Below, piece by piece: positions 8,967 through 18,079 of a stretch of DNA of 64,000 nt. Source of the DNA: Crambe crambe (Eukaryota; Porifera; Demospongiae; Poecilosclerida; Crambeidae). The position numbers and the translations under genes are program-made. The DNA is taken from contig OZ004596.1 of the NCBI GenBank assembly GCA_963924555.1, forward strand, positions 6,148,139 to 6,212,138, read 5' to 3'. The notes beneath the pieces are model-generated. The model had not been told where the DNA came from. It saw only the letters and a list, made by a program, of their open reading frames with translations, and ran no database searches. Each line of letters begins with the position of its first letter. Within the stretch, counting starts at the first letter, position 1.

Positions 8967-11341
8967 TCATTTTTCCAGAGGTTTTGCCTGAAGCTCTTCT
9001 GCAAATCGCACCACAGCAACGAATACTTCATTCCCAGTGGGAATAATCTATTTCAAGCCAAAAGCTAATTATAACTTAGTCCCCTTGGGATCTTAAATGA
9101 AATCCTCAATGAGGACCCACTTTGAAAGTGATATGCAACATAAAAATGGCTGCTATAGTACCTGATCTGGAGGGAGAAGGAATCCAAAAGCACCTGTGTC
9201 TCGTAACTCTATGGTGTAGCCAGCTGCTCGGTACATATTGTTGACATTGGCATCATCAGAATAGAACCAATCAGAGGCTGTTCCAGTGGTCATGTACAGT
9301 TGAATGGATTTCTGGGAAGTGTAGCGTTTCCCTTCAACTTGAAAAATATCATCAGACATCTGGTCTCCAAGGGCTTTAAGCTGAGTTTCATCTGGACTGT
9401 TTTGTGAAGTCCACCCTGTATGTGTGCATGTGTGCAGTCATAGAAAGAGCACTGATGTAAGAACTAGAGAGCAAGAGGAGAAGGCTGATGTGGACCTAAC
9501 TAGCTATGTAGATCCACCATTTCCCTCATAATCCCATTAGTGGCTCCCTCACTCCAAGTACAAAACTAATGTTCAGAGTTCTGTAGCAACGTGTATTCAG
9601 TGTTGCCAGGTTGCTCTCTTAAAAAATCCACAGACAGAAAAGGATACCATAGACATCTCTATAGACATCCATAGACATCCATAGACAATTTTCTTATCCA
9701 AAAATCCACAAATTGTGGATAAATCCACGAACCTGGCAACACTGTAATAATTATACTGTATTACACATGCTGAGTGTTGTCCTTGTGTCATGCAAAGTGT
9801 AGGGCTACAGATAGAGAACTCACCATAGGGTCGGAGAATAAGCTGGCTAAAGGAGTGCCAGTCAATTGCTCCAACAATGTTCCCTGCTGATCTACATAGC
9901 AAAAACATCAATTGATATCCCCATCCATTAATAATTATTATGTTGCCATGCCTGAAGTATTCAGCTGTGTTCTTTGTCTCTGGCTCAGATTCAGCTGCAC
10001 TTCCATGATATGTCTCACTGCAAGGATTGCTTGAGCTGCCTCCCTGATAAAATTATGAAAGTGAACTTGTGTTCCCTCCTCTTTCCCAGCTTATGGCTAA
10101 GTGTTGACTCACCCCTGCCCAATGGTCGTTATAGTTTCTGTTCAAGTCCACACCATAACATGAGCTCCCTGTAGGTGGCAGTTGTCTGTTCTTACGCCAT
10201 AACCTATCATTGGTCCATGTGTACTGAGGAAAAGGAGGTGGAGTCATCCATCAATAAAACCCATCTCATTACTGCTTACCTCATATCCATCAGGATTCAC
10301 AAAAGGAACAAAAATAAATTCAACTTGTCTCAAAAGAACATTAATCTGTTCATCAAGAAATACACTTTATTGAAAATGAAAACTGTCATCATAACGGAAC
10401 TTCTCTTACCAGTTCGTTACCATTCTTGAATTCATCAACCAGTTTATTAGCCACATACATGCAAGTGGCACCAGAGATCCACTCCCCTGCACCCAAATGA
10501 ATATCACTATGATACAAGGTCACAATCTGGTGAGTGCATGGATTTACTTGCATGAATCTGGCACTGGAAATAGATCTTTACAATGCTTGGATCTGTGTTG
10601 GCTGTCATGCGAACTGCAGGCTGGTCTCGCCCTTGGAATGACTTGCCAATGGACTCTTCAAATTTCATCAGAAGTGAGTTTTCTTCAACGAGATTTCTCC
10701 ACCAATTCACTATTTCATCATAGCGATGCTGCATGCAGCACAATTACTAGCTATAATTAGCCATACTACACAGTCAAAACATTCTGCATGTGACTGCAAA
10801 ATATGGTAAGAATCATGTGACTGCAAAATATGGTAACTTCACAACCATGAATGCCATTTAACCTTTTTAATACTTGACTCACATATTCCTCAAACCATTC
10901 CTGCTGCGTTTTGTTGAGAGAATGTTTCCTTGTCATCATCTGCTCTGCCTCCCTCACTAGGTCCTCCACATTCCTCCCTTCCCTACACTCTGGCAGGTGA
11001 CCTTTCATCTTCTGAAACTCTTCTCTGGAGATTCTGAAGTCCACACTTCCCTCAGCTCCCACATGCCACACATCAACACCTTCTGCTTCCAACAGACGCT
11101 GAATAGCCACTCTCTGCAGTCCAGAACTAAACAAACACACATAAAAATTAATAATAACAAAATTCCTGGCTATCAAACTATATATCTGTAATCTGCAGTT
11201 CCTGTCTATATTAGCTTAAAAGTATGTTTACCACTTGATGAGTACTTCTCCCTGATAGGAAACAGTCCTGGTATATTCACCATTTGTACAGCAGGTGATC
11301 CCCAAGGAGAACAGGAGAAGAAAGACTTGAACAGCCCCCAT
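8967..11341 (-). CDS. Procarboxypeptidase A/B-type (M14A), copy 1
   Basis: Zinc metallo-exopeptidase that removes C-terminal residues, secreted as a zymogen. About ten exons, read by eye: 11232-11341, 10883-11126, 10548-10728, 10410-10486, 10280-10345, 10113-10223, an exon starting at 10043 and reaching 9834 (probably split), 9162-9415 and 8967-9047. Residues 1-20 are a hydrophobic signal peptide (MGAVQVFLLLFSLGITCC). A propeptide of about 90 residues follows, then the peptidase. Zinc ligands are seen in HAREW (across an exon junction) and in AIDWHS; VDLNRN, the substrate tyrosine (LYMTTG) and the catalytic Glu (YTIELRD) are all present. The position matching bovine residue 255 is Ser (TASDWFY), so the S1' preference should differ from copy 2. 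Head-to-head with copy 2 at 11463, so a local duplication is likely. The step from EYF to AGN needs either an unspliced insert or a GC-AG intron. Confidence 0.9.
9598..9744. mobile_element. Small inverted-repeat element (MITE-like) in an intron of carboxypeptidase 1
   Basis: A 147-base segment is bounded by perfect 15-base terminal inverted repeats, CAGTGTTGCCAGGTT at 9598-9612 and AACCTGGCAACACTG at 9730-9744. Inside, ATAGACATCC-type units repeat near 9645-9690, and ATCCACAAATTGTGGAT forms a short palindrome at 9705-9722. No coding capacity. The termini resemble hAT-type ends, but no 8-base target duplication is visible, so the family is uncertain. Confidence 0.7.
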
Positions 11342-11462
11342 TTTTGCAGCCTAGCCCTTAGTAATAATATTCATTATTAAGTGGGCGGATCTCAAGTAGA
11401 TTCATTCATGCTGGTGGTGCTATAACTAATAAGCTTGTTAGCCGCAACGGCAAGATCTAGCC
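11342..11462. promoter_or_regulatory. Divergent promoter between carboxypeptidases 1 and 2
   Basis: Only 121 bases separate the two start codons, so both transcripts must start within or very near this gap, giving a probable shared bidirectional promoter. It is AT-rich with TAATAATATTCATTATTAAG near 11360-11380, a possible TATA-like element. The call rests on geometry, not on a mapped start site. Confidence 0.55.
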
Positions 11463-13373
11463 ATGGGTACGGGTATGAAAGTACTTCTGTTTCTTGTATA
11501 TTTAGGCCTAGGACTTTGTCAAGCCAGGAGCGTCACCTATGAACAGGAAGTGCTAGTCGAATGGTGGGGATCTTCCACATAGCTAAGATCTAGCTAATAG
11601 CTTCTTTTTTTCTTTTCTTTTTTTTTAAGCTCTGGACTGCAGAGAGAGACCATTCAACATCTGCTGGAGGCAGAAGGTGTTGATGTGTGGCATGTAGGAA
11701 CTAAGGGAAGTGTGGACTTCAGAATCTCCAGAGAGGAGTTTCAGAGGATTAAAGGTCACCTGCCAGAGTGCAGGGAAGGGAGGAATGTGGAGGACCTGGT
11801 GAGGGAGGCAGAGCAGATGATGACAAGGAAACATTCTCTCAACAAAACACAGTTGGAATGGTTTGAGGAATATGTGAGTTCATAGTAGCTATACCCAATG
11901 ACAGGAGGTACAAAGGTGTAGCTAAGTTAACTGTATTCCTATCTTAAACTCAACAGCATGAGTACCCTTCAATCGTTACATGGTACACTGAGCTTGCTGA
12001 GAGGCATGGGGAAATTGTGAAATTCACTCCTTCGATTGGTAAATCCGTAGAAGGCAGAGATCAGCCTGCGATTCGAATCACTGCAACCTCGAACCCCAAA
12101 GGAAAATTCTACTTCCAGTGCCAAATCCATGCAAGTAAGGAAAAAAAAATCTCACATAAGTATTAGCACGTAGTGTATAGGGATATCTTAGCTACTGGTA
12201 ATGTGGCCTTCTTCCCTAGGAGAATGGATTTCTGGAGCTACCTGCATGTTCATAGCAAACTATCTAGCAGAGAACTACAATAAAGAGGAAAGGGTGAGCT
12301 CACTCATCTATGGGCAGCTTCTAGAATGAATGGCATATGAATGCCACCTACAGGTCACAAAGCTACTAAGTGAGACAGAGTTTATCATTGTGCCCTTTGT
12401 CAACCCTGATGGCTATGCTGTGAGTTAGTTCATGTATTCAGGAAGATGTTGTTAACATTTAATTATCAACTTGACAGTATACATGGACAGGGGACAGGTT
12501 ATGGCGTAAAAACAGGCGAGTTGGTTCTCCTTGCTATGGTGTGGATCTCAATAGAAACTACCCAGACCACTGGGCAGAGGTGAGTTAGCTAGCTATACAT
12601 CCATGGCAGCTATACATACTCTACTTATCTTCTTGATTGCAGGGGGGCAGTTCCAATAACCCCTGCAGTGAGGTTTATCATGGAGCCAGTGCAGCCTCCG
12701 AGCCAGAGACTCAGAATACCATAAACTATTTCAAGTCTTTGAGTTCTCCCACATCTCCCATCATTGGTGCTATTGATTGGCACTCATACGGACAGCTTAT
12801 CCTGAGGCCATATGGTGAGGGCACTATAGCCTCATCACGGGAAGGGGAAGAGGAGGGGAGGGGAAGAGGGAGAAGTGGGGGAGGGAAGATTCCAGAACTT
12901 TAGTATAAATGTCATGATTTAATGCAGGGTGGACTGATGAAGATGCACCTGATGAAACTCAGTTGAAGGACCTGGGAGATGCAATTGCCGGTGCCATATT
13001 TGCAGTGCACAGGATGATCTACAGCAACCAGAAATCTATTGGTTTATACCCGACCACTGGCTCAGCTGATGACTGGTTTTATTCAGACGATGCTAATGAG
13101 AATAATGGTCAGTATCGGTCAGCTTCCTATACCATTGAGCTGAGAGATACTGGTTCATACGGTTTCCTTCTGCCTCCTTCACAGGTACTAATAATAGCTG
13201 TCACTCAAAATCTGCCAGATTTCTAGATTTCTTGTATTCCACAAATAAAGGAAGGCATAAACTCCATTTTGTACTACTTATGTGTGCAGATCATTCCAAC
13301 TGGTGAAGAGATTGTCGCTGGTGTGCTGATCTTTGCAGAAGCAATGAGTGAAAAGCCTCTCATCAAAAAATGA
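11463..13373 (+). CDS. Procarboxypeptidase, B-like (M14A), copy 2
   Basis: Secreted zinc carboxypeptidase zymogen in nine exons: 11463-11563, 11630-11873, 11957-12134, 12220-12293, 12354-12419, 12478-12579, 12643-12814, 12928-13184, 13290-13373. An ATG at 11463 or 11475 precedes a signal peptide (MKVLLFLVYLGLGLCQA), then a propeptide of about 90 residues. The zinc motif HAREWISG is formed across exons 3 and 4, the third ligand is in AIDWHS, and VDLNRN and the catalytic Glu in YTIELRD are intact. The residue matching 255 is Asp (SADDWFY), the hallmark of carboxypeptidase B, so preference for C-terminal Lys/Arg is predicted. It shares intron positions and much sequence with copy 1 on the opposite strand, consistent with an inverted tandem duplication. 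The protein ends soon after the PPSQ-IIPTGEE segment, near the usual family end. Confidence 0.92.
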
Positions 13374-13442
13374 ACAGAAAATGATACAATACATTAACAC
13401 ACTTACACAATTTTAAGTACAATTTTTTTAGTATTGAAGTGT

Positions 13443-14947
13443 TCATTTTTTCCCTGCCTTCTTAGCAAACCACTCGTCACTTTTATCTGCAGCAATGGCC
13501 TGCAGAAAAATAAAGTACTGGTATTAAAATAATGTGTGTCGTGCAGAAGTAGCTAATTCTATGGAGATCTCACATCGTTCAATAACTGGTCAGCCTTTGG
13601 ATCCAACTGTGACAGCTCTCTGAATGCTTCATCTCCAACAAAACAAATCTCATGTCCATCCTTAGCAAGAGAGAGAAAGAGAAATATCACACCATTCAAG
13701 TGTAGCTTGACCTTAACTCACAGGGTCTGCCAAAATTACAACTTGCACAGTCGCCTTTCCAGGAGTGTCGAGACTAACCAAAGGAGTGAGGATACTATAT
13801 CCGTTCTCTTTAACACACTGCTCGATTCCAGGAAGCTGCAGCAATAAAGTGTACATGTAATGATCATGTAACATGACATGACATAATGTGATACAATGTA
13901 ACATTGAAATGACATGTGAAAGTCAACTAAAACTCACTAACCTGATCTTTGGGGCAGGAGAATGCTATTCTTCCAAATGACTCTGCTGGATCTATGGGCT
14001 CTGTTATCTGTATCAACTCCAAACGAGCCTGTCATCATGAAATATGTCCATTTATCTACTGCATACTTCTTCCAAGTATAATACAATACCTGATCATCTC
14101 CATATCCCAGAATGGCACTGGTCTTAGACTCAGTATAAATTTTCATTCCCAATAACTGGTTCCAATACTTCAAGGACTTGGTAAGATCTGAGACACTCAG
14201 GGACACAGAATACACTGAATCTGCAGTGGACAGCCACCACAGCTAACACAAAATAAAAATGTAACATGGCAGCTAACCACTTCTTCCTGTATCTCGATCA
14301 TAGATGTGGAAGGAGTAACCTCCAGGAGCATCCACTACGATGGCTCCATCTGCACTCTGAGAGAAGTAAAAGTCACTGAGGATGACAGGCGCTAAAAAGA
14401 GGGGGGTGGTAGCACCTCTTGTTGTGTGTAGCTAACAGTCCTGGCTCTCTGCATGATATCTTTAGAGTAGATACTGATGCGCTACGATTAAATGTGTGTG
14501 CATAAGTAAACACATCATCCTGAAGACTCCATATTGCTATTGAGAGCAGATATACCTGAAAGTCGTTTCCCTTTTTGTAGTTCTTGATGCCATAGTTGTA
14601 GGTGAGTTCCACTACAAAGTGGTTGTCTTCCTGTCCATAACCAACCATCGACTTGCTCCACTTGCCATCGTAGGGACTGTAGGAGGAGGAGGAGGAGTCA
14701 CGAGGAGATCATGGACTATGATGATCAGTTCGACTTACCCATTGCATGCTGCTTTGCAGCCTTCCTCGAACTCTTCATGACGAAGGATCTATCCAAAAAC
14801 AGTGGGTGGAGTCTAATTCACCTGCTTAAGACTCAATAGCACCATTATAAATACCTTCATGCCCAGCACATCTCTGTAAAACACTGCTGTGCTTGTCCTG
14901 TCAGCGATTTTGAACACAAAATGCAAAGCTCTCCTTGAAGCCGCCAT
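13443..14947 (-). CDS. GLOD4: Glyoxalase domain-containing protein 4
   Basis: Starts [17 protein letters not shown] and ends [14 protein letters not shown], both characteristic of GLOD4. Exons recognised: 14855-14947, 14739-14788, 14556-14676, one around 14400-14480, one around 14285-14350, the second-domain exons at 14090-14215 and 13945-14000, then 13720-13835, about 13570-13660 and 13443-13500. The first vicinal-oxygen-chelate unit contains [16 protein letters not shown] and [10 protein letters not shown]; the second contains [16 protein letters not shown] and ends with [15 protein letters not shown] and VILADP. GLOD4 is a mitochondrial or cytosolic double-VOC protein without a firmly established reaction; a glyoxalase-like role is inferred from the fold. 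It is head-to-head with the sulfotransferase, 124 bases apart, so they may share a promoter. Confidence 0.93.
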
Positions 14948-15071
14948 CTTGAGCTTCGATTACACGCGTGGGCGTATGGTGCTAGATAGCCCCACCCACC
15001 TATTTTAATTATGCATGCCATTCTCAACACAGGGTAGCTAGAGGGAGAGGAAGAAATAGAACAGGCTACTT
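14948..15071. promoter_or_regulatory. Divergent promoter, GLOD4 / sulfotransferase
   Basis: 124 bases between opposed ATG codons. It contains a CG-bearing stretch (TTACACGCGTGGGCG near 14961) next to the GLOD4 start. The shared promoter is inferred from spacing. Confidence 0.5.
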
Positions 15072-16199
15072 ATGCTACTGGGAGGTGCTTCTGTTCGACT
15101 CATTCTGTCAAAATGGACCACAGCAGTGATTATTCTTGTCTTGATCAATGTGATAGTAATCACATTCATAACAGAGAGTCGTCAAGGCGGGAGACCTTAC
15201 ATCCAAGGATCCAACCATTCCTCTGGTGGGACACTCACCTGTATTGACTACCGCAAACTTAACTGGACTGGTTCTGATAACCACACCTCTTTGCATGCTT
15301 CCAATCAGATGCTTCACCCTGCATTAGTAACTGTCAAGAAATCATTATCACCACAAGACATTGGAGGAGTGGAGAAATTTGTGTTTTTTGTAGGCTACCC
15401 ACGAAGTGGACATAGCATTGTAGCCAGTATGATGGACGCCCATCCAAATATGATTATTGCCCATGAGTATAACTTGTTTCGACAATGGCAGAAGAAACCT
15501 TCTAGACACTCACAGAAGTCTTATCTCTACAACACTCTTTATAGAAACAGCATCACTTGTGGGATCAGTGGGTGGAGAAGTGGGAATAAAGAGTGGAAGG
15601 GTTACAATTTAGGAGTGGATTACAAATGGCAGGCTGGCTTCACAGATCTGAAGGTCATAGGAGATAAATCAGGTGCTGTCACTCTACAAGTGTACGAGAA
15701 GAACCCGCAAGTGTTTGAAGAGATTCTTGCAAACTTGAAGCAAACTGTTGGAGTTCCTCTACGTGTGATCCATGTAGTGCGAAATCCCTATGACATGATC
15801 TCGACTCGACTTCTCTATGCTGACAGTGGGAACAAAAGGAAGCTCCCTGCCACACAGGACAAGAAGCACTGCAATGACTATGGTCTTAGTTACCATACCA
15901 ACAGGACATTTCTAAAAGTGAGCAGTATCCATAATTTCACACAACAGTACGATCTTGCAGTGTTGGATGTGCATCATGCTGATTTTGTGAGGCAACCGAG
16001 AAAGACTTTGACCATGATATGTCGCTTCCTGAATCTGCAATGCCCCAGCGATTACTTGGATGCTTGCGAGAAGAAGGTCTATAAGAGGCTCTCAAAGACG
16101 AGACTACTGGTGCACTGGCCTGAGAAGATGGTGGAGGAAGTGTACAAGCTCACAAGAGAGTATAGATTTTTCTGGAGGTACTCCTTCCAAGGAGACTAG
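15072..16199 (+). CDS. Type II membrane sulfotransferase (Golgi, carbohydrate-type)
   Basis: A 375-residue intronless reading frame. A short cytosolic tail precedes one membrane anchor at residues 15-32 (AVIILVLINVIVITFI), as in Golgi type II enzymes. The PAPS 5'-phosphosulfate loop is FFVGYPRSGHSIVASMMDAH (about residues 100-120), and the 3'-phosphate site is VIHVVRNPYDMISTR (about 233-247). Several N-glycosylation sequons (NHS, NWT, NHT, NRT, NFT) suit a luminal domain. It should transfer sulfate from PAPS to a glycan or protein acceptor; the acceptor cannot be told from sequence. Being a single exon among intron-rich genes, it could be an ancient retrocopy, but many Golgi sulfotransferase genes are single-exon. 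The start is the first ATG, just before the anchor. Confidence 0.85.
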   Translation: MLLGGASVRLILSKWTTAVIILVLINVIVITFITESRQGGRPYIQGSNHSSGGTLTCIDYRKLNWTGSDNHTSLHASNQMLHPALVTVKKSLSPQDIGGVEKFVFFVGYPRSGHSIVASMMDAHPNMIIAHEYNLFRQWQKKPSRHSQKSYLYNTLYRNSITCGISGWRSGNKEWKGYNLGVDYKWQAGFTDLKVIGDKSGAVTLQVYEKNPQVFEEILANLKQTVGVPLRVIHVVRNPYDMISTRLLYADSGNKRKLPATQDKKHCNDYGLSYHTNRTFLKVSSIHNFTQQYDLAVLDVHHADFVRQPRKTLTMICRFLNLQCPSDYLDACEKKVYKRLSKTRLLVHWPEKMVEEVYKLTREYRFFWRYSFQGD

Positions 16200-16210
16200 C
16201 AATGATTGTT

Positions 16211-17960
16211 GTCAAAGTCAAAGTCAAAGTTCATTGTAAAGGCCCAGTGGGCATATAGAGTACAGAATTAAAAGTAAGAGTTCAGAATAGGTTAGCTAAA
16301 GAACACAGGTAGCTAGTTAAACAGAGTTCAGTCAGAGTCAGTGACTACTGTATAGTATAACAAAACTAAAGTTAAAATAATTTAGCAAAGTGACACAGGT
16401 AGTCAAATAAGACAGAGTCAGAGTCTGAAACTAATGACAGTTCTTGCAAAAGTTCATCCGAGGTGAAGTTGGCATCTACATGTGTAGTGATGACATGAGC
16501 GAGCAGGTGGTCCCTTTGAACACTGACATTTTCACACACCGGGCACGCAAATGTAGCATGGGAGGGGAAAGCGATCACACGTACCAAGTTCTTCAGCCCA
16601 TCAACACATCTCTCACCGCCATCCAGTACAAGGTCCCATAGCCTCGGCCATCCCACCTCACTTTCAATCTTCGCCACGATGGCCATGTCCGCCCTACCAG
16701 CATGCTTAGTCAGCATCAGGCTGCAGTCCTTCTTCTCGATTACCTCTTTAACCTCCCTAGGGCATGGACGAGGGTCAGCATCCTGGGTTAGCAAAGCTGA
16801 TGCGAAATCTGTGCCAAAGTACTGCTCGAGTTCCCTGCACTCACAAACCAGGCAGATGGAGCTGATGTCGTCAGAGAGAGAGAGAGTAAGGTCTGGGCAC
16901 TCAGAGTATCACTATTCTCCAGGGCAGTAATTTTGCCAAGAAACTTCAGTTTTCTCACCAGACACAGTGCTCTGGCAGTTCTCAGTCCGACCACGATAGA
17001 GGCTGGTGTGTTACAGTACCACTGTGGGAGTTTGAGGAGCCTCTTTGAGAGTTCCCCAAGGAAGGAGTTCAACATTTGGATGGAGTTTGGTGTCAGACAC
17101 CAGTTCTCTGCACCATATAAGAGCACAAGTAGGATGCAGGTATCCACAACAGACTTCCCCGACACAGGTGAGAGTTGCCCCTGGAAGAGACCCATGCTAC
17201 CATAGGCAAAGAAAGACTTCCTGGCCTTCAAGATGTTGTAATCGATTGATGGTTTGGCCGAAAGGTCGTGGTGCCATTTGAAACTGAGGCATTTGGCAGA
17301 GCCCCTGGATGGCAGGGTTGTGTTCTCGATCTCATAAACAGGGTGTGGGACGTTATTCTTCTGGGCAAAGGAGACAATCTCACATTTACTAGGATTTAGC
17401 TGGAGGAAGCTGTTCTTGAAAAATGCGTGGACTGCTCTTGAAGAGTGGTGGCTGATGTGGACAGGGTTCTGATATCATCAGCATGCAAGTAGGCACCACC
17501 GTACAACCTGTTAACACAGAGGCCCAAATCCGACGACTCCAAAGATGTCAGCAGCGGGTCCATCACAATATTAAAAAGAGTCGGGGAGAGGACTGAACCT
17601 TGGCGCACACCTCTTTCAATAGGGAACACACGAGATGAGACTCCATCGACACACACACAGCAAGTCCCATCTGCATACCAGTCCTTGATAAGTCTCCATG
17701 TTTTACCATTGATGCCAATTTGGAAAAGCCGATTTAGCAGCACTGGGAACTCAACGCTGTCGAATGCTTTCTGGAGATCGAGGAGACACATATGCACAGT
17801 GGACCCTTCATTTAGGTATCTCGCAATCAGCTCCTGGGATGCAAAGATGGCATCAGCACACCCGACGTGCTTACGGAAGGCTGACTGGTTAAGATGTGGG
17901 AAACCAGCTTCAGCAAGGCTAGCTTCCATTCTATGCAGAATCAGTATCAGGATTGTATAG
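16211..17960 (-). mobile_element. 5'-truncated, frameshifted non-LTR retrotransposon (reverse transcriptase pseudogene)
   Basis: Minus-strand remnant of a LINE. From 17977 down to 17396 it encodes reverse-transcriptase motifs: LLDLQKAFDS, the GVRQGSVLSPTLFN block and YLHADD, where the catalytic box reads HADD. The frame breaks near 17430, where the other frame continues with FFKNSFLQLNPSKCE. It runs on through the thumb-like LLYGAENWCLT region (16788-17231), then breaks again near 16795. The last part (16372-16794) ends with a zinc-finger-like CPVCENVSVQRDHLLAHVITTH. The 3' end carries a short (CTTTGA)n tail at 16213-16232. No N-terminal endonuclease region is present, so it is 5' truncated, as is typical of target-primed insertion. 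It lies between the sulfotransferase and carboxypeptidase 3. Clade not assigned. Confidence 0.85.
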
Positions 17961-17964
17961 CCAA

Positions 17965-17976
17965 TGCGCATGCGCA
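17965..17976. promoter_or_regulatory. NRF1-type palindrome upstream of carboxypeptidase 3
   Basis: TGCGCATGCGCA is a perfect 12-base palindrome and matches the animal NRF1 consensus. It lies about 105 bases upstream of the carboxypeptidase 3 start and just outside the 5'-truncated end of the retrotransposon. Binding is inferred from the motif only. Confidence 0.5.
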
Positions 17977-18079
17977 CGGATCGTGCGCTGATTATAGGGC
18001 GTGGCTAGTTAATCTACATCCGCTTTTGCTCATTACCCCTGAGAGGAGTGTGGTCTGACTGTGCTTGTAGTGTGGATTC

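Noticed and set aside
15108..15317. Minus frame antisense to the sulfotransferase
   Set aside because: It is a shadow of a strongly supported coding exon.
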